From assembly GCA_041695085.1 (NCBI GenBank), contig JBGFRO010000020.1:124001-188000 (forward strand): a stretch of 64,000 bases of DNA. Reading direction: 5' to 3'. Every line of letters begins with the position of its first letter. Position 1 is the stretch's first letter. A program made the position numbers and the translations under genes. This document shows, in pieces, positions 43,875-52,206 of this stretch. Source of the DNA: DYFT01 sp041695085 (lineage in GTDB: Bacteria > Bacteroidota > Ignavibacteria > UBA10030). The notes beneath the pieces are model-generated. The model did not search any database, was not told the origin of the DNA, and worked only from the letters and a program-made list of their open reading frames with translations.

Positions 43875-44279
43875 CTACAACGTGATGACCTGATCCGGCG
43901 GGTTTCCCGCCAGGGCGGCGTAGAGGTCTGGGAAGCAGCCGACCGACACACCCTCCACAGTGCCCTTGGGCTGGCAATCCGCGGGCGCCTTCAGGCCAAG
44001 ACCCATGGTCGGATCGCACCATCTGGGTGCCCCCTGGGCCAGTCCTCGTTCCAGCACGCACATGTCGCACATCATCAGCAGAATGCCCTTGTCCCGGGCA
44101 ACGCTGGCCAGCCGCTCGCCGAGCGGGTCGCCGCGCCTCAACATGAACACGTTGTCGTCGAAGAAGAACATGCCCACCACATCGACGCCGTGCGTGCCCG
44201 CTTCGAGTTGCGGCAAGATCATCTGGCCGACTTTGTAGCTGGCTGACCTCGGCGTCGCTAACACATAAGCTACTTTCAT
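43875..44279 (-). CDS. DsrE-related small sulfur/metal-type protein
   Basis: 134 aa. An opening beta strand (MKVAYVLATPRSASYKVGQM), VVGMFFFDDNVFMLRRGDPL and a LLMMCDMCVLERGLAQG block with paired cysteines fit the DsrE/DsrF/SaoD-like fold, whose members bind persulfide or act as sulfur carriers. A further Cys lies in DCQPKGTVEGVSVGCFPDLY. The ATG at 44279 follows GAGGAG. It is bounded by a 137-bp direct repeat, as if inserted or duplicated between the 86-aa protein and the COG0523 GTPase. Role probably sulfur or metal handling. Confidence 0.75.
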   Translation of the reverse strand: MKVAYVLATPRSASYKVGQMILPQLEAGTHGVDVVGMFFFDDNVFMLRRGDPLGERLASVARDKGILLMMCDMCVLERGLAQGAPRWCDPTMGLGLKAPADCQPKGTVEGVSVGCFPDLYAALAGNPPDQVITL

Positions 44280-44323
44280 GGAAGTATCTCCTCGTGTGTT
44301 TGTGAACAATTGTACCTGTCCGC

Positions 44324-44584
44324 TCACGCGACCGCGCGCATAATGTCTTCACGACGCACGTCCTCGAGCGGTTTGTGAATTTTAAGCTGCCGGTTCTTAC
44401 CAGGCCCGGTAAAGACCGCAATGACGGTCTCCAATGGCGGACAGCCTGGTTCGCTGCATTGCAACTGCGTTACCATAATCGTCGCCTCCTCGGGAAGCGA
44501 CAGACATTCCGACACCATTCGTTTCAACTCCAACACTTTGGTGTTGTCATCATAACGCCGGGTTACCATCGGGTTTATGTTCAT
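44324..44584 (-). CDS. Conserved 86-aa Cys protein in metal cluster
   Basis: 86 aa, function not known. The core is VTQLQCSEPGCPPLETVIAV, with two cysteines spaced C-x5-C, and the tail is LKIHKPLEDVRREDIMRAVA. It looks like a small soluble cytoplasmic protein. GGAGG lies before the ATG. It stands between the ZIP and DsrE-like genes upstream of the COG0523 GTPase, so it may be a partner or client of the GTPase. A degenerate copy of its 3' third lies at 43710-43805. Confidence 0.7.
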   Translation of the reverse strand: MNINPMVTRRYDDNTKVLELKRMVSECLSLPEEATIMVTQLQCSEPGCPPLETVIAVFTGPGKNRQLKIHKPLEDVRREDIMRAVA

Positions 44585-44600
44585 GTGATCCTCCGGTTTT

Positions 44601-45362
44601 TCATTGTAACATACCTTCTAGGACGCCGACGAGCAGCATCAGCCCCGCGCCTAAGCCGATGACCACACCTTGTCCATATTGAGCGCTCAGCGCGGATTTA
44701 TTGTGCAGCGTCGGAATCAAGTCCGAAGCTGCGATGTAAATAAAACTGCCGGCGGCAATCGGCAGCAGATAGATCATCGGCGCTTGGAGCCACGTGCCGA
44801 AGAGCAGCGTGGCCGTAACACCGAACACGCACGTGAGTGAGCAGAGAAAATTCAGCCATACCGCACGCCGCGGGGAATAGCCGCCATAGACCAGCACGCC
44901 CAGGTCGCCAATCTCCTGCGGAATCTCGTGCGCAATGATCGCCGCGGTCGTGGTCCAACCCAACGTCGGGCTGACCAGAAAGCCGCCCGCGATCAACGTT
45001 CCGTCGATAAAGTTGTGCGCCGCGTCGCCGATGAGATTCATCGGCGCCATGGGCAACACCTTGCCACCCGGCGGAGGCGCTTCATGATAATGCTGCCAGC
45101 GCACCACTTTTTCGAGAAAGAAAAATAGCAGGATGCCCACGATGACGAACAACGACACCGTGCGGATTGAGCCGGTCTCCTGCACGGCGTGGGGAATTAA
45201 ATGAATGAACGCTTCGCCAAGCAACATGCCGACGGCCAGACCGACGAGAAACTGCAAGAGCTTTCGCAACGCCCGGGGCCGCAGGAGCAAACTGAAGGCG
45301 CCGACGAATGACACCACGCTGACTAGTGCGCCGGCTGCCAGCGCGGACAACCAAATGGACAT
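44601..45362 (-). CDS. ZIP family metal transporter
   Basis: 253 aa with about seven or eight helices. The ZIP metal sites are visible in TM4 (MNLIGDAAHNFIDGTLIAGG) and TM5 (AAIIAHEIPQEIGDLGVLVY), with an upstream EAFIHLIPHAVQ segment. It imports Zn2+, Fe2+ or a similar divalent ion into the cytoplasm. It is 16 bp upstream of the 86-aa gene and belongs to the COG0523 run, consistent with uptake linked to chaperoned delivery. Confidence 0.92.
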   Translation of the reverse strand: MSIWLSALAAGALVSVVSFVGAFSLLLRPRALRKLLQFLVGLAVGMLLGEAFIHLIPHAVQETGSIRTVSLFVIVGILLFFFLEKVVRWQHYHEAPPPGGKVLPMAPMNLIGDAAHNFIDGTLIAGGFLVSPTLGWTTTAAIIAHEIPQEIGDLGVLVYGGYSPRRAVWLNFLCSLTCVFGVTATLLFGTWLQAPMIYLLPIAAGSFIYIAASDLIPTLHNKSALSAQYGQGVVIGLGAGLMLLVGVLEGMLQ

Positions 45363-45378
45363 GAGAAATTGTGCTCCG

Positions 45379-45900
45379 TCAAGATTTCGGATAACTGTTC
45401 TGAGCTTGCGTTACCGCATCACGCTCAAACCGCTGAAAATGGCAACCAGCCAGCAAGCCTTGGGGGGGAGCATACGCGCCGGTCAGCAATACCTCTTCGA
45501 GGTAATCGTAAATTGCGGTTACGTGTGCTGAGGTATTGATCGAGTGCAGCCAGATCGTATGCCCGTCGAACAAAATCAGCACGACGTTCGCCAGCTGGCA
45601 CGGGCCGAGACAGCCGCTCACGGTCAAGTGAACGCGAGAGCGCAGCTTGCGTTTGCGCCATTGCGCTTTGAACTCCTCCAGCGGCACGGGAGGGTTGCCC
45701 TTCTCAGTATTGCCGCAGCAGCAACCTTTGCAAACGAATAACTGTCCGTCGAGGAGACGGATGTTTTTCGTTGTGCCGTCGCTGTGTGTAACGTGTGTGA
45801 AACGGTCACACCGCGCTTGATCCAGAGCATCGTTGTAATTGTAGAACGTTCTGGAAAGAAAAGATTGATACGTCTCTCCACCTTTTGTTTTCTTGGTCAT
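45379..45900 (-). CDS. Thioredoxin-like [2Fe-2S] ferredoxin
   Basis: 173 aa. The cluster-binding cysteines are in LFVCKGCCCGNTEKGNPPVP and LTVSGCLGPCQLANVVLILF, a pattern of the thioredoxin-fold (2Fe-2S) ferredoxins often found in cobalamin and metal clusters. The rest has an HSINTSAHVTAIYDYLEEVL helix. It is the first gene of the ZIP/86-aa/DsrE/COG0523 run with 16 bp to the ZIP gene. It may give electrons to, or sense the state of, the pathway; no partner can be proved. Confidence 0.8.
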   Translation of the reverse strand: MTKKTKGGETYQSFLSRTFYNYNDALDQARCDRFTHVTHSDGTTKNIRLLDGQLFVCKGCCCGNTEKGNPPVPLEEFKAQWRKRKLRSRVHLTVSGCLGPCQLANVVLILFDGHTIWLHSINTSAHVTAIYDYLEEVLLTGAYAPPQGLLAGCHFQRFERDAVTQAQNSYPKS

Positions 45901-45960
45901 AAAAACACGAGCTGTTCCCGGTGTACTTGGATTTTGGTCGTTCAGACAACAATCGCATAC

Positions 45961-48189
45961 CTATCGATGAAGAACCGAAAACGGTATGGTCATTTTCAGC
46001 GCAATGTTTCGTCCGGGATTGAGAGCATACTCCTTGTAGCGATTGAGATGGTCACGGTACGCTACATTGAAGAAGTTGTCGATGGTAAAATCGATCTGAG
46101 CTCTGCTTGATCCGAGTGCGATCTCACCACCGATGCCGACATCCACCAGCGTGTAGCCGTCGGTCGGAGTTTCAAATTCTTCCACACGATCCTGCGCAGC
46201 GACGGTTTTCAGATGCAGCGAGAGATAGGGGTTGAGAAGAGTGCCCAGTTCGCTGCCAACAACCTTGGCTCCCACTCTGAGCCGATTTGCTGGTATCATT
46301 GGTAGCGGCCTTTGCGTTTGGTCGTTCGTCCCTCGTACGACATCAAAGCCGCCGTTGAGAACGAGCCAACTCGTGACCTGTGCCTGAAGAGACAATTCGG
46401 TTCCGAGAAGGGTTGCATCGGCTTGTTTAAGCACGTACTTCTTGAAACCGGAAACATTGTCCACTTCGCCTGTCGGGCTCGCAAAGATGTATCCAGCAAT
46501 TGCATTCCGGTAAAAGTTCAACTCAGCCTGCACAATGTTCGTTACGTAGCGGGTTGCGATGTCGACGTTGAAGGAGCGTTCGTTGGCAAGATTTCTGTCA
46601 CCGGTGACGTATTGGACAGTCCCTTCGTGTACCCCATCGACGAAGAGTTCAAACGGAGTCGGCGCACGCCATGCCCTTCCCACGTTTACGGAGAAAGCGA
46701 CGGGATCGGAAACTCGGTACACGAGACCGATTGTACCCGTCAGAGCCGCATAGTTGCGGGTATGGGCTTCAACAGCAAGTTCTTCCGTCTCTTCCAGTTC
46801 CACACTACGGGTATCGAAGCGGAGGCCTCCCGAGAGGACCACGTTTCCGAAGCGGGCTTCTTCATAGAGATAGCCTGCAAAATTTAGCAGGCTGAAACCG
46901 GGAATGAGCTTCTCCTCAGCCAACGATTGATTGGTCTGCGACATTAAAGAGATCCCCAGCGTTCCGAAGAGCGAGCCAATGGGAGCGTGATGGCCTTTGA
47001 GATCGAGTGAAGAGGTCTGCAGGCGGAGGTAGATGGCGGGAATCCGGGCCCCTTTCTCTTCAAATTCGCGACGCAGATTTCGCTGCCAACTCCCGTCTGC
47101 TTCGAGACGCACTCCCTCGAGTGGGAAGTCAGCGTGGAACTGAATCTTATCATGCTCGATTTTCTGATACGGGGTCGCCGTAGGGTCCTCTGCTGGATCT
47201 TCGTGTATCTGGAGCTCCTGATTGAAGCGTGCGTAACCGACGAACGCAGAGCCCCAGGTTCCCGCAAAGCCCGCTAAGGCACCTCCGTTCATTTCGTTGA
47301 AACCGCTGTTGAACAACTTTCCTTCGGGCGTTGAAATGTCGCCTGCGTTCCGCACGCTCAGGTTGCCGCGGTATCCGAAAGCACCGCTTGCACCACGCAA
47401 GGAAATGGCTCCGGCTGCGTGACGATTGTTGCTGAAGCCGTTCAGTGTAATCTCGCCGCCAAGAAGAGGTGAACCCTCAGCGACGGAGGGAAGGCCATGT
47501 CGGATAACGTGCACAACACCTCCCAAAGCATCAGAGCCATACAGTACGCTGCTGGGACCTCGCAGCACTTCAATCCGATCAACATCGAAAGCATCGATCT
47601 CGGGAGCGTGTTCATCCCCCCATTGTTGGCCCTCCTGTCGCGTGCCATCGGCAACGACAAGAACCCGTTGAGAGGTAAGTCCTCGAATGACCGGTTTGTA
47701 GATTCCCATACCAGTCGTATACATCCAGACACCGGCAGTATGCTCTAACGCCTGGACGACATTTTGGCCGCGCAAGCGCTTGAGTTCCCTTCCTTCCGTT
47801 ACACTAATCGGTTGCGATGATGAAAGCGCGTCGGCTGGTCGGGGTTTCCCCGTTACTACAATGCCGGGAAGTTCGAGCACGGTTGGGCGCATCGTAACCT
47901 CAATTCGAACATCATCCGTCCCGACGACGACGGTTCGGGTTTCTGTTTTGTATCCGACAATGGAAAACTGAAGGGTATAGACCCCCGCCGGAAGCGGGGA
48001 AATACTAAAGTGCCCTTGCTCATTGGTGACGGTTCCCCGGTGGAGGGCAGGAAGCGAAACATTCACAAGCCGAAGCGGCTGTTTGTTTTCATCGATGACA
48101 ATACCAGAAAGACTTTGTGCAGAGGCTTGCTGAAGCACTCCGGATGCAGCAAAAACGATCAGCAAGAGGAAAATGATGAGCGTTCTCAT
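45961..48189 (-). CDS. TonB-dependent receptor (2)
   Basis: 742 aa. A signal peptide (ends QQASAQ) is followed by a CarboxypepD-reg-like domain (SGIVIDENKQPLRLVNVSLP), a plug (GQNVVQALEHTAGVWMYTTG, IEVLRGPSSVLYGSDALGGV) and a barrel with NERSFNVDIATRYVTNIVQA and a closing NIALKMTIPFSV strand. AAGGAG lies before the ATG. It is downstream of a small CxxC/R-G-P-P protein by 73 bp, in the same arrangement as TonB receptor 1. The ligand is probably a metal complex, judging from the ferredoxin/ZIP/COG0523 genes below it and the CDF gene above. Confidence 0.9.
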   Translation of the reverse strand: MRTLIIFLLLIVFAASGVLQQASAQSLSGIVIDENKQPLRLVNVSLPALHRGTVTNEQGHFSISPLPAGVYTLQFSIVGYKTETRTVVVGTDDVRIEVTMRPTVLELPGIVVTGKPRPADALSSSQPISVTEGRELKRLRGQNVVQALEHTAGVWMYTTGMGIYKPVIRGLTSQRVLVVADGTRQEGQQWGDEHAPEIDAFDVDRIEVLRGPSSVLYGSDALGGVVHVIRHGLPSVAEGSPLLGGEITLNGFSNNRHAAGAISLRGASGAFGYRGNLSVRNAGDISTPEGKLFNSGFNEMNGGALAGFAGTWGSAFVGYARFNQELQIHEDPAEDPTATPYQKIEHDKIQFHADFPLEGVRLEADGSWQRNLRREFEEKGARIPAIYLRLQTSSLDLKGHHAPIGSLFGTLGISLMSQTNQSLAEEKLIPGFSLLNFAGYLYEEARFGNVVLSGGLRFDTRSVELEETEELAVEAHTRNYAALTGTIGLVYRVSDPVAFSVNVGRAWRAPTPFELFVDGVHEGTVQYVTGDRNLANERSFNVDIATRYVTNIVQAELNFYRNAIAGYIFASPTGEVDNVSGFKKYVLKQADATLLGTELSLQAQVTSWLVLNGGFDVVRGTNDQTQRPLPMIPANRLRVGAKVVGSELGTLLNPYLSLHLKTVAAQDRVEEFETPTDGYTLVDVGIGGEIALGSSRAQIDFTIDNFFNVAYRDHLNRYKEYALNPGRNIALKMTIPFSVLHR

Positions 48190-48262
48190 TTCGGCAATCT
48201 CCTTTTATGGATAACAGGCGATGAGTCTAACGCGCAGATCTGCAACGACCAAGCGCGTTGTA

Positions 48263-48622
48263 TTAAAAATGCAGAGAGTACGAGATGAGAACAGGAGGTC
48301 CGCGTTTAAAGTGGAGCCGCTCGCGCTTGTGTGGAGGGTAGACGGTCGTATGAAGAATGTCCAACGGCTCACACTGGTGTTCACCCGAAACAAAGAGGGA
48401 AGGTAGCACGGAAACAAATTGGTAGAGCCGCTGGCAGAGAAAACAGTACGGCGACGCGGCAAGAGGTTTGTGTTGCTCCCCCGTATCAGTACCGGAAACG
48501 CGCGTTGTATTGACCGAGCCAGCGTGAAGACAATTCAGATGGCCCCTCTCAAGAAGAGGAACCGTGCACACCTGCAGGATCGCTACAAGCAAGGCGATGA
48601 TATCTTTTTTTCGTCGTATCAT
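48263..48622 (-). CDS. Small exported CxxC / R-G-P-P protein (B)
   Basis: About 119 aa. Hydrophobic N-terminus (IIALLVAILQVCTVPLLERG), then scattered Cys and His, ASPYCFLCQRLYQF with a CxxC, and HFKRGPP twelve residues before the end. It has the same plan as protein A (37362). It is co-directional with and directly upstream of TonB receptor 2. I start at the ATG at 48622, eight codons inside the longest frame; ribosome binding sites are weak. Probably a periplasmic metal-binding or sensing protein; this is inference from context. Confidence 0.5.
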   Translation of the reverse strand: MIRRKKDIIALLVAILQVCTVPLLERGHLNCLHAGSVNTTRVSGTDTGEQHKPLAASPYCFLCQRLYQFVSVLPSLFVSGEHQCEPLDILHTTVYPPHKRERLHFKRGPPVLISYSLHF

Positions 48623-48686
48623 TGAGTGCTCATCAATCGAAATCACAGCATGCTAGGCACCGAACACCCGTCCGTGCCGTCATCCA

Positions 48687-49319
48687 TCAGGAAGCACCCT
48701 GCGCGTTCTCGCTCCATTCGTGTTTACAAGCCGCTTCATCAGGCCAAATGAGAGCATCTCGAGATGAAACGACCTCCCGCAGCGTCGAGACGATCAGCCA
48801 TACAGCGACAATTGCCGCCAATATGGGATCGAAGATGGGATTTCCCACCGCGACCACCAAGAGACCCGAGAGGATCGGCGTAAGCGACATAAAGACATCC
48901 CCGACATTATGGAGATAGGCGAGACGAATGGCGGCGTTCTGCTCTCGAACTTTCCAGAGGAACCGTGCTACGGCGGCGTTTGCCAGAGCCGCGAGCATAC
49001 CGACAACAATGACGAGAATCTCCGAAATCGGAACAGGGTTTATGATGCGTTGAATTGCTCTGTAGAGAAAAAAGAGACTGAGTGAGACCAAGCCTGCCGA
49101 ATTCAGTACATTCGCTGTGCGCTGCAGGTTCTTCGACATCCTGAGGGGCAGAACATACACGAGATAAAGACAAACAAGCGCCATCTCATCCGAGAAGTTA
49201 TGGACGGCATCCATCAAGAGCGCAAGACTTTCCGCCTGAAAGCCGGCAATTCCCTCACCAACAAAAATGAGCGTGTTGATGCCGGCGGCCAATGCCAAGG
49301 GTTTTCTCACGTGTGCCAT
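48687..49319 (-). CDS. Cation diffusion facilitator (short)
   Basis: 210 aa. A CDF membrane domain with both metal-binding HxxxD pairs: LLMDAVHNFSDEMALVCLYL in TM2 and LAYLHNVGDVFMSLTPILSG in TM5. It stops soon after TM6, without the cytoplasmic C-terminal domain that most CDF proteins use for dimer sensing. It exports divalent ions such as Zn2+ from the cytoplasm. It stands between a DUF5916 gene and the small protein/TonB receptor pair. Confidence 0.88.
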   Translation of the reverse strand: MAHVRKPLALAAGINTLIFVGEGIAGFQAESLALLMDAVHNFSDEMALVCLYLVYVLPLRMSKNLQRTANVLNSAGLVSLSLFFLYRAIQRIINPVPISEILVIVVGMLAALANAAVARFLWKVREQNAAIRLAYLHNVGDVFMSLTPILSGLLVVAVGNPIFDPILAAIVAVWLIVSTLREVVSSRDALIWPDEAACKHEWSENAQGAS

Positions 49320-49356
49320 TGAATTGTCAGAATAGGATTTGTTTCCGGAGCATCTT

Positions 49357-49382
49357 GTAGGTCGAGCTTAAGCTCGACCTAC
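49357..49382. repeat. GTAGGTCG palindrome, copy 3 (different centre)
   Basis: A 26-bp perfect palindrome with no unpaired centre. Its ends (GTAGGTCG...CGACCTAC) are the same as in the hairpins at 34958 and 37830, but the centre is changed symmetrically. It lies just past the stop of the minus-strand DUF5916 gene and may serve as a terminator. Confidence 0.8.
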
Positions 49383-49390
49383 GTTTCGTT

Positions 49391-51595
49391 TTACATCTGC
49401 ATCAGATAACTCACCTTCAGAATAACCTGCTGCTGATCCACGAACGACGAAACCGGCGTTCGCTTTGCAAGCCGCGAATCATTAATCACAAGATAGACGA
49501 ACGAAAGAGGGGCAAACTCATACGACAATCGCGCGTTCAAAGCAGCGATCTTCGAAACCGTATTGTATTGCGCAAGCGTATGGAACTGGAGCTGCGGGTT
49601 CAGGGCAAATCGCACCGAAGCCCCGACCAGATGCGTTTCCGTATTCGCATTGTTGATGCCGAGTCCGCTGTATTGTTGGCCGGTATAGTCCAAGGTGAGG
49701 TTCCAGTGCGGACCGGGAATCGGACTTGCGCGGAAGACGATGTAGGCATTCCGTGCGTTGTAGAACTTTCCAACGCCAAGCGTTACGAACGCCCAGTATG
49801 GTTTCGAGACATCGGGTTCGTATGTCACTGCATATCGTTCGAACCGATAATACCCTCGCGCCAGCCGAATACCCGGCAGTACTTCAAACTCCGATCGCAG
49901 GTTTTGCCAGTCCGGTCGGATCGTAAATGTGAGAGCCGATCCGTTTTCGAAATCGATGTTGACGGGGCGGATGGTGACCCATCCTTCTTGAAACTCCGAA
50001 AAGTCCGCGCTGTGGTACAGAAACACCGTGAAGCCGGGCCGAAATGCCCGCACGCCCCTCGGCTTCCACGCCGGACGCCAATCGAGTGTAATAGCGGGAC
50101 TGGTAATCATCAAGTTTTTTCTCGACACAAATCCTGTGGCGGGATGGTAATTCTTCGAAATGAACACCTGATAATGGCCGAAGTATCCAGCGTTGGAGGT
50201 GTGCCACGGATAGAACAGTGCGGCAACACCATCGCCTGCGGCACCGCGCGTCGTTGAGCCGGAAACCATCGTCCGGAGATGTGTCGTCTGCCCGAAGCGG
50301 AGATAGCTGTCGACAACACCGACATGATTGACAACATCCGTACCATCATCAACTCTGCTGACGAGCATCGCGCCGATCCGGTCGTTTGCGCCGAAGTGAT
50401 GAACATATCTCCCCACACCAAATGTGCTTGAGCCAGCGGGGGTGCGCTGACGCATCAACAGTCCCCCGAAATGATGTTGATCCACCCGACCGGTCAATCG
50501 TACGCCGCCATCAATCGGAATCGGTTGTCCCGCTGCGTCCAAGCCGATGCGCCGGCTGAAGAACGGCTCAATTTGCCCGCTGATGCCGGTAGAAAACAGA
50601 CCTGCATTCTCCAGAAAAAAGGGCCTGCGCTCCGGGAAGAATACCGAGAAGCGCGTTACGTTGATCACCTGACGGTCAACCTCCGCCTGCGCAAAGTCGG
50701 TATTGAGCGTCGCATCGAAGACCATGCTCGGCGTAACCGCCCACTTTGCGTCGAGTCCCGCCTGCGTTGTTACCACCGAGGCATTTCCTAATCGATTGCG
50801 CTTGGTAACAAGAAACGGCTGTGCGCGAAGATTCAACGCTGCTGCCGGCGGCTGGATGCCGTGCAGATATCCCATATACTCGGTGCGGTACGGAGTGAAG
50901 GCACGAGGCCACGGAGACCAGCCGGTCATTTCGTTCAAACGCCGTATGCGGCGGTGGAAGTTGATCCGCCACGGGTCTGACCCTGTTGAGGCAATTTGTC
51001 CGGAGTGAGCAAGCAGGCGTTGATCGTTCGGGTAGCGGAGGGTCGTCCAGGGAATTCGGATTTCCGCTGTCCAGCCGGAATCGCTCAGTGCCGTTCGGAC
51101 TTCCCATACTCCATCCCATTCTACATCCAGGAACTGTCCGTTGAAGACGAGCTGGTCTCGCTGTGTACCGTACGGCGATGTTTGAAAAGCAAAAGCCACT
51201 TTCCCATCGCCGAAGGGATCGAGAACAACGCCGAAAAGGTCTGTGTTGTTGAAATCGAAATCGCGCATCATTGTCGGTACCCGAATTCCCGCCGGCCCGA
51301 GTGAATCCCGACACAGGGCCGCGATATAGATAGAGCTCTCATCGAACAGAATTTTGACCTCGGTGTCGAAGGATGCGGGCGTGCCTTCGTCCGGATCAAT
51401 GCGGATAAAGTCGCGGAAAACCCGACCATCGCTCCAGTCATACTCGTCTAACTTTCCGTCAAGAACGACCGGCGCGGAGATGAACCGAGCTTCAGCGGCG
51501 GGGGGATCCGCTTTGAGCGAAAAACTTGATACTATGAAAAGTCCGAGACAAACCAAACGCAAGACATACCGACCGTGTGGTAGAAACCAAACCAT
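49391..51595 (-). CDS. DUF5916 outer-membrane protein with CBM9-like domain (3)
   Basis: About 734 aa. A signal segment (RLVCLGLFIVSSFSLKA) precedes a CBM9-like domain (APVVLDGKLDEYDWSDGRVF, SSIYIAALCRDSL, DLFGVVLDPFGDGKVAF), then DUF5916 with DFAQAEVDRQVINVTRFSVF and PERRPFFLENAGLF and a barrel-like C-terminus. It is the third member of this family in the window. The ATG at 51595 has GGAGG nine bases upstream. A small R-A-P-P protein precedes it by about 140 bp. Confidence 0.85.
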   Translation of the reverse strand: MVWFLPHGRYVLRLVCLGLFIVSSFSLKADPPAAEARFISAPVVLDGKLDEYDWSDGRVFRDFIRIDPDEGTPASFDTEVKILFDESSIYIAALCRDSLGPAGIRVPTMMRDFDFNNTDLFGVVLDPFGDGKVAFAFQTSPYGTQRDQLVFNGQFLDVEWDGVWEVRTALSDSGWTAEIRIPWTTLRYPNDQRLLAHSGQIASTGSDPWRINFHRRIRRLNEMTGWSPWPRAFTPYRTEYMGYLHGIQPPAAALNLRAQPFLVTKRNRLGNASVVTTQAGLDAKWAVTPSMVFDATLNTDFAQAEVDRQVINVTRFSVFFPERRPFFLENAGLFSTGISGQIEPFFSRRIGLDAAGQPIPIDGGVRLTGRVDQHHFGGLLMRQRTPAGSSTFGVGRYVHHFGANDRIGAMLVSRVDDGTDVVNHVGVVDSYLRFGQTTHLRTMVSGSTTRGAAGDGVAALFYPWHTSNAGYFGHYQVFISKNYHPATGFVSRKNLMITSPAITLDWRPAWKPRGVRAFRPGFTVFLYHSADFSEFQEGWVTIRPVNIDFENGSALTFTIRPDWQNLRSEFEVLPGIRLARGYYRFERYAVTYEPDVSKPYWAFVTLGVGKFYNARNAYIVFRASPIPGPHWNLTLDYTGQQYSGLGINNANTETHLVGASVRFALNPQLQFHTLAQYNTVSKIAALNARLSYEFAPLSFVYLVINDSRLAKRTPVSSFVDQQQVILKVSYLMQM

Positions 51596-51736
51596 CGGTG
51601 CAATCCTCCTCTCGCAAACAACACGAACCGAGCGATGCAGGAGCATCGCATAAGGCTTGTGCTTTAGTCACAATTGGAAATAGCTACGCGCTCCCGATGA
51701 ACAGGATGGCGCAAAATTCAACAAGAGCGAGAAGAT

Positions 51737-52105
51737 TTATGCAGCGGGTGGAGCGCGGGGAACAGCAACAGAAAAGGGATACGGCTTGAGAGCAAAAACT
51801 TGTGGCTCAACGTGGGTAAACGCGACACTTGTAAAAGGTGTAGGAGTTGACGGAGCGAACCAATGCGCCGTAAGGAAATTACATGCATGGCAGAGGTCGG
51901 AGTGATGAAGGCGGGGTGAGCTATCATCCTGAGAGGATGCAAAAGCAACGCACGTGATGGGATGGTAATCTCCCTCGCTATGCAGCCATCCTACCGCTAC
52001 AACGACAGGCAGGTAGTACAGCAGCAAGGTCAGCGCAACGATATGATGAAATCGCTTGTTCAAGGTAGAAGAAGAATAATGAAATCGGAGGTCAGATGCA
52101 ACCAA
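51737..52105 (-). CDS. Small exported CxxC / R-A-P-P protein (C)
   Basis: About 122 aa. One hydrophobic segment (IVALTLLLYYLPVVVAVGWL) near the N-terminus, then HSDLCHACNFLTAHW with a CxxC flanked by histidines and a final AVPRAPPAA. The plan matches proteins A and B and the DUF2946-like type. The start is uncertain (TTG at 52105, no strong ribosome binding site). It precedes a DUF5916 gene on the same strand and is divergent from the His-rich protein D 101 bp away. Confidence 0.5.
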   Translation of the reverse strand: MVASDLRFHYSSSTLNKRFHHIVALTLLLYYLPVVVAVGWLHSEGDYHPITCVAFASSQDDSSPRLHHSDLCHACNFLTAHWFAPSTPTPFTSVAFTHVEPQVFALKPYPFSVAVPRAPPAA

Positions 52106-52206
52106 CAGATAAGGGACGTTGAAGAGTTCCCAGATTTGTAAGCAGACTCTCGCGTGACCATACTTTCCAGTTGATCTAACATCTCGTATATTGGTGACGA
52201 ATCGCG

